Shown here: positions 34,946-42,857 of the stretch, piece after piece | Numbering within the stretch: the first letter of the stretch is position 1 | Layout: each line of letters begins with the position of its first letter | Origin: Pelomonas saccharophila_A | GTDB taxonomy: Bacteria > Pseudomonadota > Gammaproteobacteria > Burkholderiales > Burkholderiaceae_C | Assembly: GCF_031458095.1 (NCBI RefSeq) | Contig: NZ_JAVDXU010000002.1 | Span: forward strand, 620,001-684,000 | Direction: 5' to 3' | Length of the DNA stretch: 64,000 nt | The notes under the pieces: model-generated | Databases searched by the model: none | Told to the model about the DNA's origin: nothing | What the model saw: only the letters and a program-made list of their open reading frames with translations | Position numbers and translations under genes: made by a program

Positions 34946-35782
34946 ATGAAGTTCCAAGCCACCGCACTTAGCGCAGTTTCTGCCGCCCTCGCCCTGTTTG
35001 CCCAGGCCAGCTTCGCCGCCGACCCCACGGCCCAGCTCACCGGCCTCGTGCGCATCGTCAAGAGCGACGGCCAGACCGTCATCGCCCAGGCCGCGCCCAT
35101 GCTCGTCACCGCCAACGGCACGGCCATGAGCGCGATGCCGCAGATCACCGTCAGCGAGAAGGACGCCTTCATCTCCAGCCTGGGCCGCTGCGCCTTCAAC
35201 TTCAAGTACGACGAGGTCAGCGCCACGGCGATAGCGACCAGCACCAACCGCATCTACAGCAACGACACGCTGATCGCGCAGAACACCCAGATCGCGCTGA
35301 CGCCCAAGGTCGTCAAGACCATCTGGACCCAGCCCTATCTGTTCGCCGGTGCCAACAACGTGAAGGTCGTCGTCAACGTCGATGGCGTGCCGAGCACGGG
35401 CTGGGTGCGCATCAACGTGACCGGCACCTGCGGCAAGCCCACCACCGCCCCGGCTCCCGCACCCGTGGCCGCGCCGCCCGCACCGGCCCCGTCGCCCGCC
35501 CCCGCGCCGGTGACCTACATCCAGCCTGGCTCGGGCGACTGGAACAATCTGAACAACGCCTGGGGCTACAGCAACTACGCGGTGACCCAGCTCAAGGGCA
35601 AGGGCTATGCGAAGTACGACGCCCTGGTCAAGCTCAATGCCTCGCTCACCGCGGCGATCAACGCCAAGAAGATCTCGACCGGCGAGTACGCCTCGCTGAT
35701 GGCGGCCTGGAACGCCTTGCTGGCCGACCCGGCTTTCAAAGCTGCGATGGCCGCCATCGTCCCCACACCGGGCCAGAAGTGA
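34946..35782 (+). CDS. Exported protein of unknown function under c-di-GMP riboswitch
   Basis: A 278-aa protein: signal peptide about 1-25 (ASFAA), an N-terminal domain (about 26-165) with two cysteines (CAFNF and GTCGK) that may form a disulfide, a Pro-Ala linker of about 30 residues (APAPAPVAAPPAPAPSPAPA), and a C-terminal helical domain (about 200-278) with YAVTQLKGKGYAKYDALVKL. No known family is recognised. The linker and export suggest a surface or secreted binding protein. The upstream riboswitch ties its expression to c-di-GMP, as for many matrix or adhesion proteins. Confidence 0.75.
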   Translation: MKFQATALSAVSAALALFAQASFAADPTAQLTGLVRIVKSDGQTVIAQAAPMLVTANGTAMSAMPQITVSEKDAFISSLGRCAFNFKYDEVSATAIATSTNRIYSNDTLIAQNTQIALTPKVVKTIWTQPYLFAGANNVKVVVNVDGVPSTGWVRINVTGTCGKPTTAPAPAPVAAPPAPAPSPAPAPVTYIQPGSGDWNNLNNAWGYSNYAVTQLKGKGYAKYDALVKLNASLTAAINAKKISTGEYASLMAAWNALLADPAFKAAMAAIVPTPGQK

Positions 35783-35783
35783 A

Positions 35784-35904
35784 GCCCTCGTCCAAGGACT
35801 ACCTTGGACGGGACCCCGAGGGGACGCCGATGCTTGCGGCATTGAGCCGCAAGCACATCGGCCAACGCGGGCCGGCTAGGGAGCGGCCCGGCGCTCGGCC
35901 CGCA
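35784..35904 (+). repeat. Modular intergenic hairpin repeat, copy A
   Basis: It begins 2 bp after the stop of the exported protein gene. Modules in order: stem GTCCAAGG/CCTTGGAC with 4-nt loop (35790-35809); CCCCGAGGGG; stem TGCTTGCGGC/GCCGCAAGCA with loop ATTGA (35831-35855); stem CGGGCCG/CGGCCCG (35868-35890); then GCTCGGCCCGC. Copy C shares nearly all of this. It lies between convergent genes and may also end both transcripts. Confidence 0.75.
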
Positions 35905-35916
35905 TAAGTCATTGGG

Positions 35917-36360
35917 TTACTGCGGGATTTCCGGCTCGGCCAACTGGGCGAGCAGGGTCAGCGACTCCTGCCAGCCCAGATAGCAGGCCTCGGCCGGGAT
36001 GACGGCGGGAATGCCTTCCTGCTTGATGTGCACCTCGGTGCCGCAGAACACGGCCTTGAGCTCGACCGTCGTCGTCATCTCGCCGGGCAGGTTGGGGTCG
36101 TCGAAGGCGGCCGTGTAGCGCAGCTTCTTGCCCGGCTCCAGCTCCAGGTAGCGGCCGCCAAAGCTGTGGCCACCACCGGTCGTGAAGTTGGTGAAGGACA
36201 TCTTGTAGGTACCGCCCACCTTGGCATCCATCTCGTGGACAGTGCCGGTGAAGCCATGCGGCGGCAGCCACTTGGCCATGGCGGCGGGCGTCGTGAAGGC
36301 GCGATAGACGCGATCGGGCGGGCAGCGCAGCACGCGGTGCAGGGTGACGGTGTTGGTCAT
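35917..36360 (-). CDS. SRPBCC/AHSA1 domain protein
   Basis: A 147-aa protein with the START-like fold typical of Aha1-type polyketide cyclase/ATPase activator homologues: TLHRVLRCPPDRVYRAFTTPAAMAKWLPPHGF at the N-terminus, GGTYKMSFTN in the middle and GWQESLTLLAQLAEPEI at the C-terminus. AGGAAG precedes the ATG. These cytoplasmic proteins bind hydrophobic ligands; no specific role is evident. It is downstream of the flavin reductase gene on the same strand (78-bp gap). Confidence 0.85.
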   Translation of the reverse strand: MTNTVTLHRVLRCPPDRVYRAFTTPAAMAKWLPPHGFTGTVHEMDAKVGGTYKMSFTNFTTGGGHSFGGRYLELEPGKKLRYTAAFDDPNLPGEMTTTVELKAVFCGTEVHIKQEGIPAVIPAEACYLGWQESLTLLAQLAEPEIPQ

Positions 36361-36438
36361 GATGCTTCCTGACTGAGTTGGGTAGAGGACGACCCTCTGC
36401 TGCTACGACGAGCGACCCGCAGTGGAATCGACAAGCCG

Positions 36439-36915
36439 CTAGATCGGAAGCTCGGTGAAGTACCGACCGCCGTGGAAGATCAGCGGCTGGGCGCCGACCC
36501 GCGCCGTGCAGCGCTCGACCTCGCCGACGAAGATGACATGGTCGCCTTCCTCGTAGCGGCTGCGGTTGGCGCATTCGAAAGTCGCGACGGCGCCGTCCAG
36601 CACCGGCGCGCCGCCCGCGCCCTCGCGCCAGGCCACGCCGGCAAAGCGGTCGATGTCGCGCATGGCGAAGCGCTGGGCGAGCTCCTTCTGGTCGGCCGCG
36701 AGGATGTTGATCGCGTAATGCGAGCCATGCGTGAACACCGGCATGGAGCCGGCCCGCCGCGACAGGCTCCACAGCACCAGCGGCGGGTCCAGCGACACGG
36801 AGTTGAAGGAATTGGCCGTCAGGCCGACCAGGCCTCCCTCGGGTGAGCGCACGGTGACGATGGTCACGCCGGTGGCGAACATGCCCAGGGCGGCGCGGAA
36901 TTGCTGGCTGTCCAT
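36439..36915 (-). CDS. Flavin reductase family protein
   Basis: A 158-aa FMN-binding split-barrel protein: FRAALGMFATGVTIVTVRSPEG at the start, LTANSFNSVSLDPPLVLWSLS (flavin-binding) near 35-55, and a C-terminal GGRYFTELP. The family reduces FMN or FAD with NAD(P)H for partner monooxygenases. No monooxygenase is adjacent. It is divergent from the M48 peptidase gene, with 71 bp between the starts. Confidence 0.87.
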   Translation of the reverse strand: MDSQQFRAALGMFATGVTIVTVRSPEGGLVGLTANSFNSVSLDPPLVLWSLSRRAGSMPVFTHGSHYAINILAADQKELAQRFAMRDIDRFAGVAWREGAGGAPVLDGAVATFECANRSRYEEGDHVIFVGEVERCTARVGAQPLIFHGGRYFTELPI

Positions 36916-36986
36916 GGCGCGATTGTCGCCAGTCCCGCGCTGCCGTCCTACGAGAACAGGCTTTGCCGTCGAAGCACAATGCCGGC

Positions 36987-37955
36987 ATGCATGCCGATGA
37001 CTTCCAGGTCCGCGACGACCTGCAACTCACCCACCCGCCGACGCGCCTGTTCGGCGACTGCGCGGATTGCGCCGCGGGCCGCTGTGCGCCACCCACCCGG
37101 CGCGGCCGGCGCCTGTTCACCGGCCTGCTCGGTGCGGCCGGTGCCGCCGCCCTGCTGCCGGCCTGGGCGCGCGACGGCGTCGACGTCGGCCCCAAGAGCA
37201 AGTTCACCGGCTTCGTGTCGGCCGATCAGCTCGAACAGGCCGGCAGCCAGCAATACGCGCAGATGATGCGGGAGGCCGGCCAGCAGCGCGCCCTGGCGCC
37301 CATGGAGCACCCGCAGGCACAGCGGCTGCGCTACATCGCCCAGCGCATCATCCCCTTCAGCTATGAATGGAACGATCGCGCGAGGCAGTGGAAATGGGAG
37401 GTCAACCTGCTGGCCAGCACGCAGCTCAATGCCTTCTGCATGCCGGGCGGCAAGATCGCCTTTTTCTACGGCATCCTGGAGAAGCTCAAGCTCGAGGACG
37501 ACGAGGTCGCAGCCATCATGGGGCATGAGGTCGCACACGCGCTGCGCGAACACGCCCGCGAGCGCGTCGGCAAGTCGGCCGTCACCAATGGCATCGTCGA
37601 GCTGGGCTCGGCCCTGCTGGGCCTGGGCAATATCGGCCGCGGCCTGGCCGGCATGGGCGCCCAACTGGTGAACCTGCGCTTCAGCCGCGATGACGAGAGC
37701 GAGGCCGATCTGGTCGGCATCGAGCTGTCCGCCCGCGCCGGCTACGACCCGGCCGCCGCCGTGCGGCTGTGGGAAAAGATGATGACGGCCAACAAGGGCG
37801 CGCCGCCGCAGTGGCTGTCCACCCACCCGGCCAGCACCACGCGCATCCGCGACATCCAGGCCAATCTGCCCAAGGTCGAGGGCCTCTACCAGCGCGCGTC
37901 CAAGCCGGACCAGCGCTTCCCGGTCGCGCCACCGCTGCCGGTGCGCTCGCGCTGA
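36987..37955 (+). CDS. M48 family metallopeptidase with N-terminal cysteine cluster
   Basis: A 322-aa protein. Zinc motif HEVAH is at 180-184 and the third ligand lies in SRDDESEADLVG near 240, followed by the C-terminal WLSTHPASTTRI block of Oma1/YfgC-type M48 peptidases. The N-terminus is unusual: a CADCAAGRC cluster (about 24-32) precedes a twin-arginine-like RRGRRLFTGLLGAAGAAALLPAWA signal. ATG 36987 is chosen over a TTG at 36963. It is probably membrane-attached or exported. Confidence 0.83.
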   Translation: MHADDFQVRDDLQLTHPPTRLFGDCADCAAGRCAPPTRRGRRLFTGLLGAAGAAALLPAWARDGVDVGPKSKFTGFVSADQLEQAGSQQYAQMMREAGQQRALAPMEHPQAQRLRYIAQRIIPFSYEWNDRARQWKWEVNLLASTQLNAFCMPGGKIAFFYGILEKLKLEDDEVAAIMGHEVAHALREHARERVGKSAVTNGIVELGSALLGLGNIGRGLAGMGAQLVNLRFSRDDESEADLVGIELSARAGYDPAAAVRLWEKMMTANKGAPPQWLSTHPASTTRIRDIQANLPKVEGLYQRASKPDQRFPVAPPLPVRSR

Positions 37956-37957
37956 AG

Positions 37958-38042
37958 TGAGCCCCCCGGCTGGCGGGTACGCCAGCCGATCCCCCGAGGG
38001 GATGCGGGCCGGCTTGGGCGGCCCGTCGCTCGGCCCTGGGCT
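37958..38042 (+). repeat. Modular intergenic hairpin repeat, copy B
   Basis: A perfect 8-bp stem GGCTGGCG/CGCCAGCC with 4-nt loop (37968-37987), then CCCCCGAGGGG, then GGGCCGGCTTGGGCGGCCCG and GCTCGGCCC. The module order matches copy A but without the TGCTTG stem-loop. It sits between the convergent M48 and Crp genes. Confidence 0.65.
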
Positions 38043-38046
38043 CAGG

Positions 38047-38679
38047 TCACCAGCGCGCCGGCAGGTTCTTGAGGCGCTGGTACTCGCCCGCGGCGACGCG
38101 ACGCAGATAGCCGCCCAGCTCCAGGTCCTTGACGAGCTTGGACACCATCTCGCGCGAGCAGCCCAGGCGCTGGGCCATGCCCTGGTGGGTCAGCTCGAGG
38201 TGGCGGCCGTCGCCGGTGGATTCGTCCACGAGGCTCTTGAGCCGGCCATAGACATCGTTGAGGGCCAGCTGCTTGGTCGACAGCGTCGCCGCGCGAGCGC
38301 GGCGGATGACCTTGGTCAGCAGCTCGAAGGCGAACTCGGGGTGCTCGCTGATATGGGTCAGCAGGCTGGCCCGCGTCACCATGACCAGGCGGCAGGCCTC
38401 CTCGGTGATGACGCTGGCCGAACGCGGCCCGCCGTCCAGGCTCATCTCGCCGACGTATTCGCCGGGGCCGTAGACCCCATAAGTGATCTCACGGCCACGC
38501 GCATCGCTGCTGAAGGCGCGCAGCGAGCCGGACAGGATCAGGTAGAGGTTGTCGCCGACCGAGCCTTCCTCGATCAGCACGATGCCCTTGCGATAGCTGC
38601 GCGCCATGCCGCGCGCGGCCAGCAGCCGCAGCGAGGGCGGCAGGGCCAGGAGTTCGGTATCGAAGGTGTCGTCAGGCAT
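38047..38679 (-). CDS. Crp/Fnr family transcriptional regulator
   Basis: A 210-aa regulator. The cyclic-nucleotide-binding-like domain (about 15-130) has GDNLYLILSGSLRAF and GPGEYVGEMSLDGGPRSASVI. The C-terminal winged helix (about 140-205) has LTHQGMAQRLGCSREMVSKLVKDLE. There is no N-terminal Fnr cysteine cluster. The GEMSLDGGPRSAS phosphate-binding cassette resembles Crp-type cAMP sites, so a nucleotide ligand is plausible. Targets are unknown. Confidence 0.88.
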   Translation of the reverse strand: MPDDTFDTELLALPPSLRLLAARGMARSYRKGIVLIEEGSVGDNLYLILSGSLRAFSSDARGREITYGVYGPGEYVGEMSLDGGPRSASVITEEACRLVMVTRASLLTHISEHPEFAFELLTKVIRRARAATLSTKQLALNDVYGRLKSLVDESTGDGRHLELTHQGMAQRLGCSREMVSKLVKDLELGGYLRRVAAGEYQRLKNLPARW

Positions 38680-38724
38680 CCGGCGGCGCCTGGGGCATTT
38701 GGCCCATAGCGCGCCGGAATGTTA

Positions 38725-38925
38725 GCCCCTCGTCCACGGAGTACCTTGGCCGGGACCACTCTGCGGCCACTGGCCGCAGAGCTTCGGCAGGCACATGCCG
38801 CCCACCGGGCGCCATGTGTCCGGCCTCAGCCCCCGCGGGGACGACGATGCTTGTGGCATTGAGCCACAAGCACATCGCCCAGCGCGGGCCGGCTAGGGAG
38901 CGGCCCGGCGCTCGGCCCGCAGGAA
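38725..38925 (+). repeat. Modular intergenic hairpin repeat, copy C, with insertion
   Basis: It shares the first module (GTCCACGG AGTA CCTTGGCC, 38732-38751), the CCCCGCGGGG element, the stem TGCTTGTGGC/GCCACAAGCA (38848-38872) and the CGGGCCGGCTAGGGAGCGGC block with copy A. About 75 bp are inserted after the first module, carrying a perfect 10-bp stem CTCTGCGGCC/GGCCGCAGAG (38759-38781). In the TGCTTG stem one C:G pair of copy A is T:A here. It follows the stop of the LuxR gene on the minus strand. Confidence 0.75.
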
Positions 38926-38942
38926 AGCCGCCATGGGCGCCG

Positions 38943-39620
38943 TCAGTTGACGAGTTTGGCCGGGCGAAGCGACGACACCAGAGGCGGCAGCAGGGCCAGC
39001 TGGCGCATCAGCTCGCCGATGCTGTCGGCCCCGCTCTTGGCGCGGATGCTCTGGATCTGGCTGCGCACCGTCGAGATGGCCACGCCCTGGCGCTGCGCCA
39101 CTTCGGTCGGCTTGACGCCGTTGGACAGGGCCTTGAGCACTTCCGTCTCGGCCGGCGTCAGCTGGTAGCGCAGGGCGAACCATTGTGCGGCCAGGTCGCC
39201 ACAGAGCTGGCGGCGCTCCAGGATCAGCAGCACGGCCGCCTGGCTGACGTCGCGGTTCAGCGGCACGACGACGACATTGGCGCGGCCGCACTCGGCGCGG
39301 TCGTCGCCCAGACGCAGCAGGCAGCGCCGGCCGCTCGCCTCGGCGCCTTCCAGCGCCTCGGCCAGCGGCACGGCGTCGGTCAGCAGGCGGGCGCGCAGAT
39401 GCGGGCCGACGAGCTCCAGCGGGTGGTTGTCATCCAGCGACGCTCGCGCGGCGAGATTGGTGTGAAGCACGCGGCCGCCGCCGTTGAGAAGGACGACGCC
39501 ATGGTCGAGCTCCTCCAGCACCAAACCCAACCATTGACTGGACAGTGAGGCCGCCTGCCGGCGTTCACGCGGACGGGCGCCGGGCGCTTGGCCCGGTTGC
39601 ACAAACTCGGACAACCACAT
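38943..39620 (-). CDS. LuxR-type HTH regulator with PAS-like sensor
   Basis: A 225-aa protein: N-terminal PAS-like region (about 27-130) with LVLEELDHGVVLLNGGGRVLHTN, and a C-terminal LuxR helix-turn-helix (about 150-205) with LTPAETEVLKALSNGVKPTEVAQRQGVAISTVRSQIQSI. There is no receiver Asp or autoinducer domain. AAGGAG lies 7 nt before the ATG. The signal and targets are unknown; the PAS-like fold implies a small ligand or cofactor. Confidence 0.82.
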   Translation of the reverse strand: MWLSEFVQPGQAPGARPRERRQAASLSSQWLGLVLEELDHGVVLLNGGGRVLHTNLAARASLDDNHPLELVGPHLRARLLTDAVPLAEALEGAEASGRRCLLRLGDDRAECGRANVVVVPLNRDVSQAAVLLILERRQLCGDLAAQWFALRYQLTPAETEVLKALSNGVKPTEVAQRQGVAISTVRSQIQSIRAKSGADSIGELMRQLALLPPLVSSLRPAKLVN

Positions 39621-39737
39621 GGAAGCACTCCTTGGCCCACACCATGCGAGCCATCATCAAAGCGTAGGAGAGCATGTTTCGCGTCGGGCGTAAATGTTGC
39701 TGGGTGTGTTTGTGAACGAATTACGGCGCGCCGTCGC

Positions 39738-40382
39738 TCAAACCCCATCTGCAACATAGGGATTGCCGCGACGTTCAATTCCGATGCTGCTTTCCGGGCC
39801 ATGGCCGGGAATGAAGACGGTGTCGTCACCCATGGGCCACAGGCGCTGGCGGATGGCGTCGAGCAGTTGCTGGTGGTTGCCGCCCGGAAAGTCGGTGCGG
39901 CCGATGCTGCCCGCAAACAGCACGTCACCGACGAAGGCGCGCTTGGCCGAGGCCGAGTGGAAGACGACATGGCCCGGCGTATGGCCGGGGCAATGGCGCA
40001 CGGCCAGGGTCTCCTGGCCGATCTGCACCGTGTCGCCATCGTCGAGCCAGCGGTCGGGCGTGAAGGCCTCGGCGGGCGGGAAGCCGAACATCCTGCTCTG
40101 CTGGGCCAGGCCGTCGATCCAGAACTGGTCGCCCGGATGCGGGCCGATGATGGGCAGGCCCTGTTCGCGCGCCAGCTGTCCGGTGCCGCCGGCGTGGTCA
40201 ATGTGGGCATGCGTGAGCCAGATGGCCTTCAGGTTCAGGCCACGCTCGCGCACTGCCGCGAGCAGGCGAGGCAGCTCGCCACCGGGGTCGATGAGGGCGG
40301 CGTCCTGGGTGACGTCGCACCAGACGAGGGAGCAGTTCTGCTGGAACTGGGTGACGGGCAGGGTCAGGTATTGCAGGGCCAT
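39738..40382 (-). CDS. Metallo-beta-lactamase-fold hydrolase (glyoxalase II-like)
   Basis: A 214-aa YcbL-like enzyme. Metal-binding motifs: THAHIDHAGG (about 57-66), the third His in RHCPGHTPGH, bridging Asp in AFVGDVLFAGSIGRTD and the final His in FIPGHGP. YcbL-type proteins hydrolyse S-lactoylglutathione or similar thioesters; persulfide dioxygenases share the fold. ATG 40382 begins the conserved first strand; longer in-frame readings cross the YCII gene and are shadows. An inverted repeat lies 27-56 bp upstream. Confidence 0.87.
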   Translation of the reverse strand: MALQYLTLPVTQFQQNCSLVWCDVTQDAALIDPGGELPRLLAAVRERGLNLKAIWLTHAHIDHAGGTGQLAREQGLPIIGPHPGDQFWIDGLAQQSRMFGFPPAEAFTPDRWLDDGDTVQIGQETLAVRHCPGHTPGHVVFHSASAKRAFVGDVLFAGSIGRTDFPGGNHQQLLDAIRQRLWPMGDDTVFIPGHGPESSIGIERRGNPYVADGV

Positions 40383-40408
40383 TGGACGGATGGGGCGCTG
40401 ATCACAAA

Positions 40409-40438
40409 GTTTCGAACTGAAGGTCAATGTATCGAAAC
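40409..40438. promoter_or_regulatory. Inverted repeat upstream of the metallo-hydrolase gene
   Basis: GTTTCGA (40409-40415) and TCGAAAC (40432-40438) are perfect 7-bp arms. On the minus strand TTGACC (40427-40422) lies between the arms and could be a -35 box, so a repressor bound here could block the promoter of the hydrolase gene. Confidence 0.4.
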
Positions 40439-40471
40439 CGCCCCTTGCGCCCCGCCGAATGCAGACAGCTG

Positions 40472-41206
40472 TCAGGCTGGCACGCCCGTGTCGACGCTGC
40501 GGATGTCGATCTCCAGTGTGCCGCCGAGGATGGCCGCGTAACGGCGGCACATGGCGATGGCCTCGTCCATGTCCGCCAGCTCCATCACCGCGAAGCCGCC
40601 GATCAGTTCCTTGGTCTCGGTGAACGGGCCGTCGATGACGCCCAGCTCGTTGTTCCTGAAGCGCAGGCGCTTGGCTGTCTTGCTGGGCTTGAGCATCAGC
40701 GTCTTGACCAGCACGCCGGCGGCGGTCGCCTCGGCCTGCAGGCGCGCCAGCGCGGCCAGCAGCTGCGCGCTGCGGCCACCGGCCTCGCTGGCCGCATCGG
40801 CCTTGTCGATGAGCAGGAATTGCAGCGGCGGGTTGTCGGGCACGGGCATCAGGCCGATGTCCCAGGGCTCGTTGACCTTGCCCAGCTCGATCTCGCCGTC
40901 GCCGAGGATCTGGCCGTAGCGCTGCGCCCAGGCGATGGCCTGCTCGCGCGTGCCGACCTTGAGCTGCCACAGCACGCTGGGCAGTTCGCGCTCGCCGGCA
41001 TAGGGACCCGGCTGGAGGCTGCACCGGCCATCGCGGAACAGCAGGCGCGTGCGGGTGCTGCTGCCGGCGAGCCCGGCGCCATCGATGAAGCGGCCCGTGC
41101 TCGCGTACTCGCCGATGAAGGCCCCCATCTGCGCGACCAGCTCCAACGGTGGCGGCTGGCCCGCCTCGGTACGAGGGTCGTTCTTGTGCATGATCATGAA
41201 TTGCAT
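40472..41206 (-). CDS. YCII-related (DGPF) protein with two domains
   Basis: A 244-aa protein. Residues about 1-115 form one YCII/DGPF-like domain (MQFMIMHKNDPRTEAG, then GAFIGEYASTGRFIDGAGL). Residues about 135-240 form a second with VIDGPFTETKELIGGFAVMELADMDEAIAMCRRY, the family's signature. Single-domain members are about 110 aa. The family often travels with ECF sigma factors in Burkholderiales; none is seen here. AAAGGAG lies 7 nt before ATG 41206. Confidence 0.82.
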   Translation of the reverse strand: MQFMIMHKNDPRTEAGQPPPLELVAQMGAFIGEYASTGRFIDGAGLAGSSTRTRLLFRDGRCSLQPGPYAGERELPSVLWQLKVGTREQAIAWAQRYGQILGDGEIELGKVNEPWDIGLMPVPDNPPLQFLLIDKADAASEAGGRSAQLLAALARLQAEATAAGVLVKTLMLKPSKTAKRLRFRNNELGVIDGPFTETKELIGGFAVMELADMDEAIAMCRRYAAILGGTLEIDIRSVDTGVPA

Positions 41207-41535
41207 GTGATTGCTCCTTTCACAGGCACGACGCATCGAGCCTGCATGCCGAGACACTTTCGCCAAATTCGCTTGTAAGCAAATGTAGGCGCCGCGCCGT
41301 TCGCCTCGGACACCCAGCGCCTTCGGATGCCCCGCGCGCCAACCGTCTTGGCAGCCGGGCGTAACAGAGGTTCTGTCCGACACCCGCTCGACGTCGCCTG
41401 GCGGACGCTCCCCATCTCGTCATGACCGTCTCGGCTCGCGTGCAGCGGTGCAGTTGGCATGGCGTTTGCCGAGCAGGTCTCGAGCCGCGCCGGTGTCACG
41501 GCACGGCGTTTTTGCCACCAGCCAGTAGGAATCAC
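41207..41535. other. 329-bp intergenic region with candidate promoters
   Basis: No gene is supported. The left part (about 41255-41295) is locally AT-rich (AATTCGCTTGTAAGCAAATG) and probably contains the promoter of the YCII gene. The right part has a sigma-54-like site at 41454-41470 and leads to the hemerythrin start. Confidence 0.45.
41454..41470 (+). promoter_or_regulatory. Candidate sigma-54 promoter
   Basis: TTGGCATGGCGTTTGCC has GG and GC elements at the -24/-12 spacing (TGGCA, then TTTGC). Transcription would start near 41482, about 55 nt before the hemerythrin ATG. No enhancer-binding protein gene is nearby. Confidence 0.4.
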
Positions 41536-42087
41536 ATGCCCACCGCAACGAAAACCTCAGCCAAGGCGTCCAAGGGCGCATCCACCAAGCCCGCAGCCGC
41601 CTCGAAGGCGCGCGGCAACGACGCGCCCGATGCAATCGACCTGCTGATCGCCGATCACCGCGAGGTGAAGGCGCTGTTCAAGGAATACGACAAGCTGGTG
41701 AAGGCGCAAGCCGATGCCGGCGAGAAACAGGTCGTCGCCGCACAGATCTGCGTGATGCTGACCGCTCACGCGACCGCCGAAGAGGAGCTCTTCTATCCGC
41801 GCGCCCGTGAAGTGTTGGGTGAAGACGAAGACCTCGTCGACGAGGCCGATGTCGAGCACGCCAGCGCGAAGGAACTCATCGCGCAGATCGAGGACGGCTC
41901 GCCGGATGACCCCTTGTATGACGCCAAGGTCAAGGTGCTCGGTGAATACATCGATCACCACGTCAAGGAAGAGGAAGGCGAGATGTTCCCCAAGGTTCGC
42001 AAGTCCGATCTGGACCTGGACATCCTGGGTGAAGACATCGCTGCCCGCAAGGCAGAGCTGATGGGTCAGGCGGACGAACCGCACTGA
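41536..42087 (+). CDS. Hemerythrin domain protein
   Basis: A 183-aa protein with a Lys/Ala/Ser-rich N-terminal extension (about 1-30) and a four-helix hemerythrin HHE domain (about 31-165). Iron ligands are visible in IADHREVKALF, LTAHATAEEELFYPR, EHASAKELI and DHHVKEEEGEMFPKVR. The domain uses a di-iron centre to bind O2 or NO or to store iron. The basic tail resembles histone-like tails and could contact DNA or polyphosphate. It is first in a run of stress-related genes. Confidence 0.88.
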   Translation: MPTATKTSAKASKGASTKPAAASKARGNDAPDAIDLLIADHREVKALFKEYDKLVKAQADAGEKQVVAAQICVMLTAHATAEEELFYPRAREVLGEDEDLVDEADVEHASAKELIAQIEDGSPDDPLYDAKVKVLGEYIDHHVKEEEGEMFPKVRKSDLDLDILGEDIAARKAELMGQADEPH

Positions 42088-42159
42088 GCGGCCGGTTCGG
42101 CGCTCTCGGCAAGGCCCGGCCGGGTCTTGCCCTCAGGGCGCTGCGCCGGCAGCCAGGCC

Positions 42160-42759
42160 ATGTCGTTGACGCGGTCGCCTGTGAACTTCGCCCAGAGCCC
42201 CCAAACCGTAGCGCGCCAGCTGATCGGCTGGACGCTGCTGGTCGACGGCATCGGCGGCGTCATCGTCGAGACCGAGGCCTACGACATGGACGATGAGGCG
42301 TCTCACAGCTTCAAAGGTCCGACGCTGCGCAATGCACCCATGTTCGGCCCGCCGGGGCGCGCCTATGTCTACCTCAGCTACGGCCTTCACTGGTGCCTCA
42401 ATGTCGTTTGCCAGGAGGCCGGGCACGGTGCGGCGGTGCTGATCCGTGCGCTGGAGCCCACACACGGCTTGGAGGCGATGCGCGCACGTCGTGGCTGTCA
42501 TCGTGCGGAACTGCTCGCATCCGGTCCTGGGCGTGTCGGCCAGGCTCTGGCGATCGACCGCTCCTTCAACGGTCTGGCGTTCGATGAGCCGCCGTTCGAG
42601 CTGCTGGCGCCGCGGGATGAAATCGAGCTGGTGGTCGGGGTCCGCATCGGCATCACCAAGGCCGGACATTTGCCGTGGCGGTTCGGGATCGCCAATTCGC
42701 CATTCCTCAGCAAGCGATTCAGCGAGGCGGCCCATGGCGCAGCGCGGGATCTTGTCTGA
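42160..42759 (+). CDS. 3-methyladenine DNA glycosylase, MPG/AAG type
   Basis: A 199-aa protein of the AAG/MPG base-excision repair family, which removes 3-methyladenine and hypoxanthine. Conserved blocks: GGVIVETEAYDMDDEASHSFKGPTLRNAPMFGPPGRAYVYLSYGLHWCLNVV, with the catalytic Glu in VETEAY, and LASGPGRVGQALAID (LLTGPGKL-like). Bacterial members are usually about 190-210 aa. ATG 42160 lies shortly before the first conserved block. It is co-directional with hemerythrin, 72 bp downstream. Confidence 0.9.
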   Translation: MSLTRSPVNFAQSPQTVARQLIGWTLLVDGIGGVIVETEAYDMDDEASHSFKGPTLRNAPMFGPPGRAYVYLSYGLHWCLNVVCQEAGHGAAVLIRALEPTHGLEAMRARRGCHRAELLASGPGRVGQALAIDRSFNGLAFDEPPFELLAPRDEIELVVGVRIGITKAGHLPWRFGIANSPFLSKRFSEAAHGAARDLV

Positions 42760-42857
42760 TAGCCACCGCCCTGCGAATGCCTAAGCTCGGATCAGTCAGG
42801 CCTGACCGGACTCGACCTCTGTCTGAGGCGAGCCGGCGGTGTACGCCAGGAGATCCC

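Noticed and set aside
41502..41520. Second sigma-54-like site near hemerythrin
   Set aside because: The GG and GC elements are 14 bp apart, which does not fit the -24/-12 spacing.
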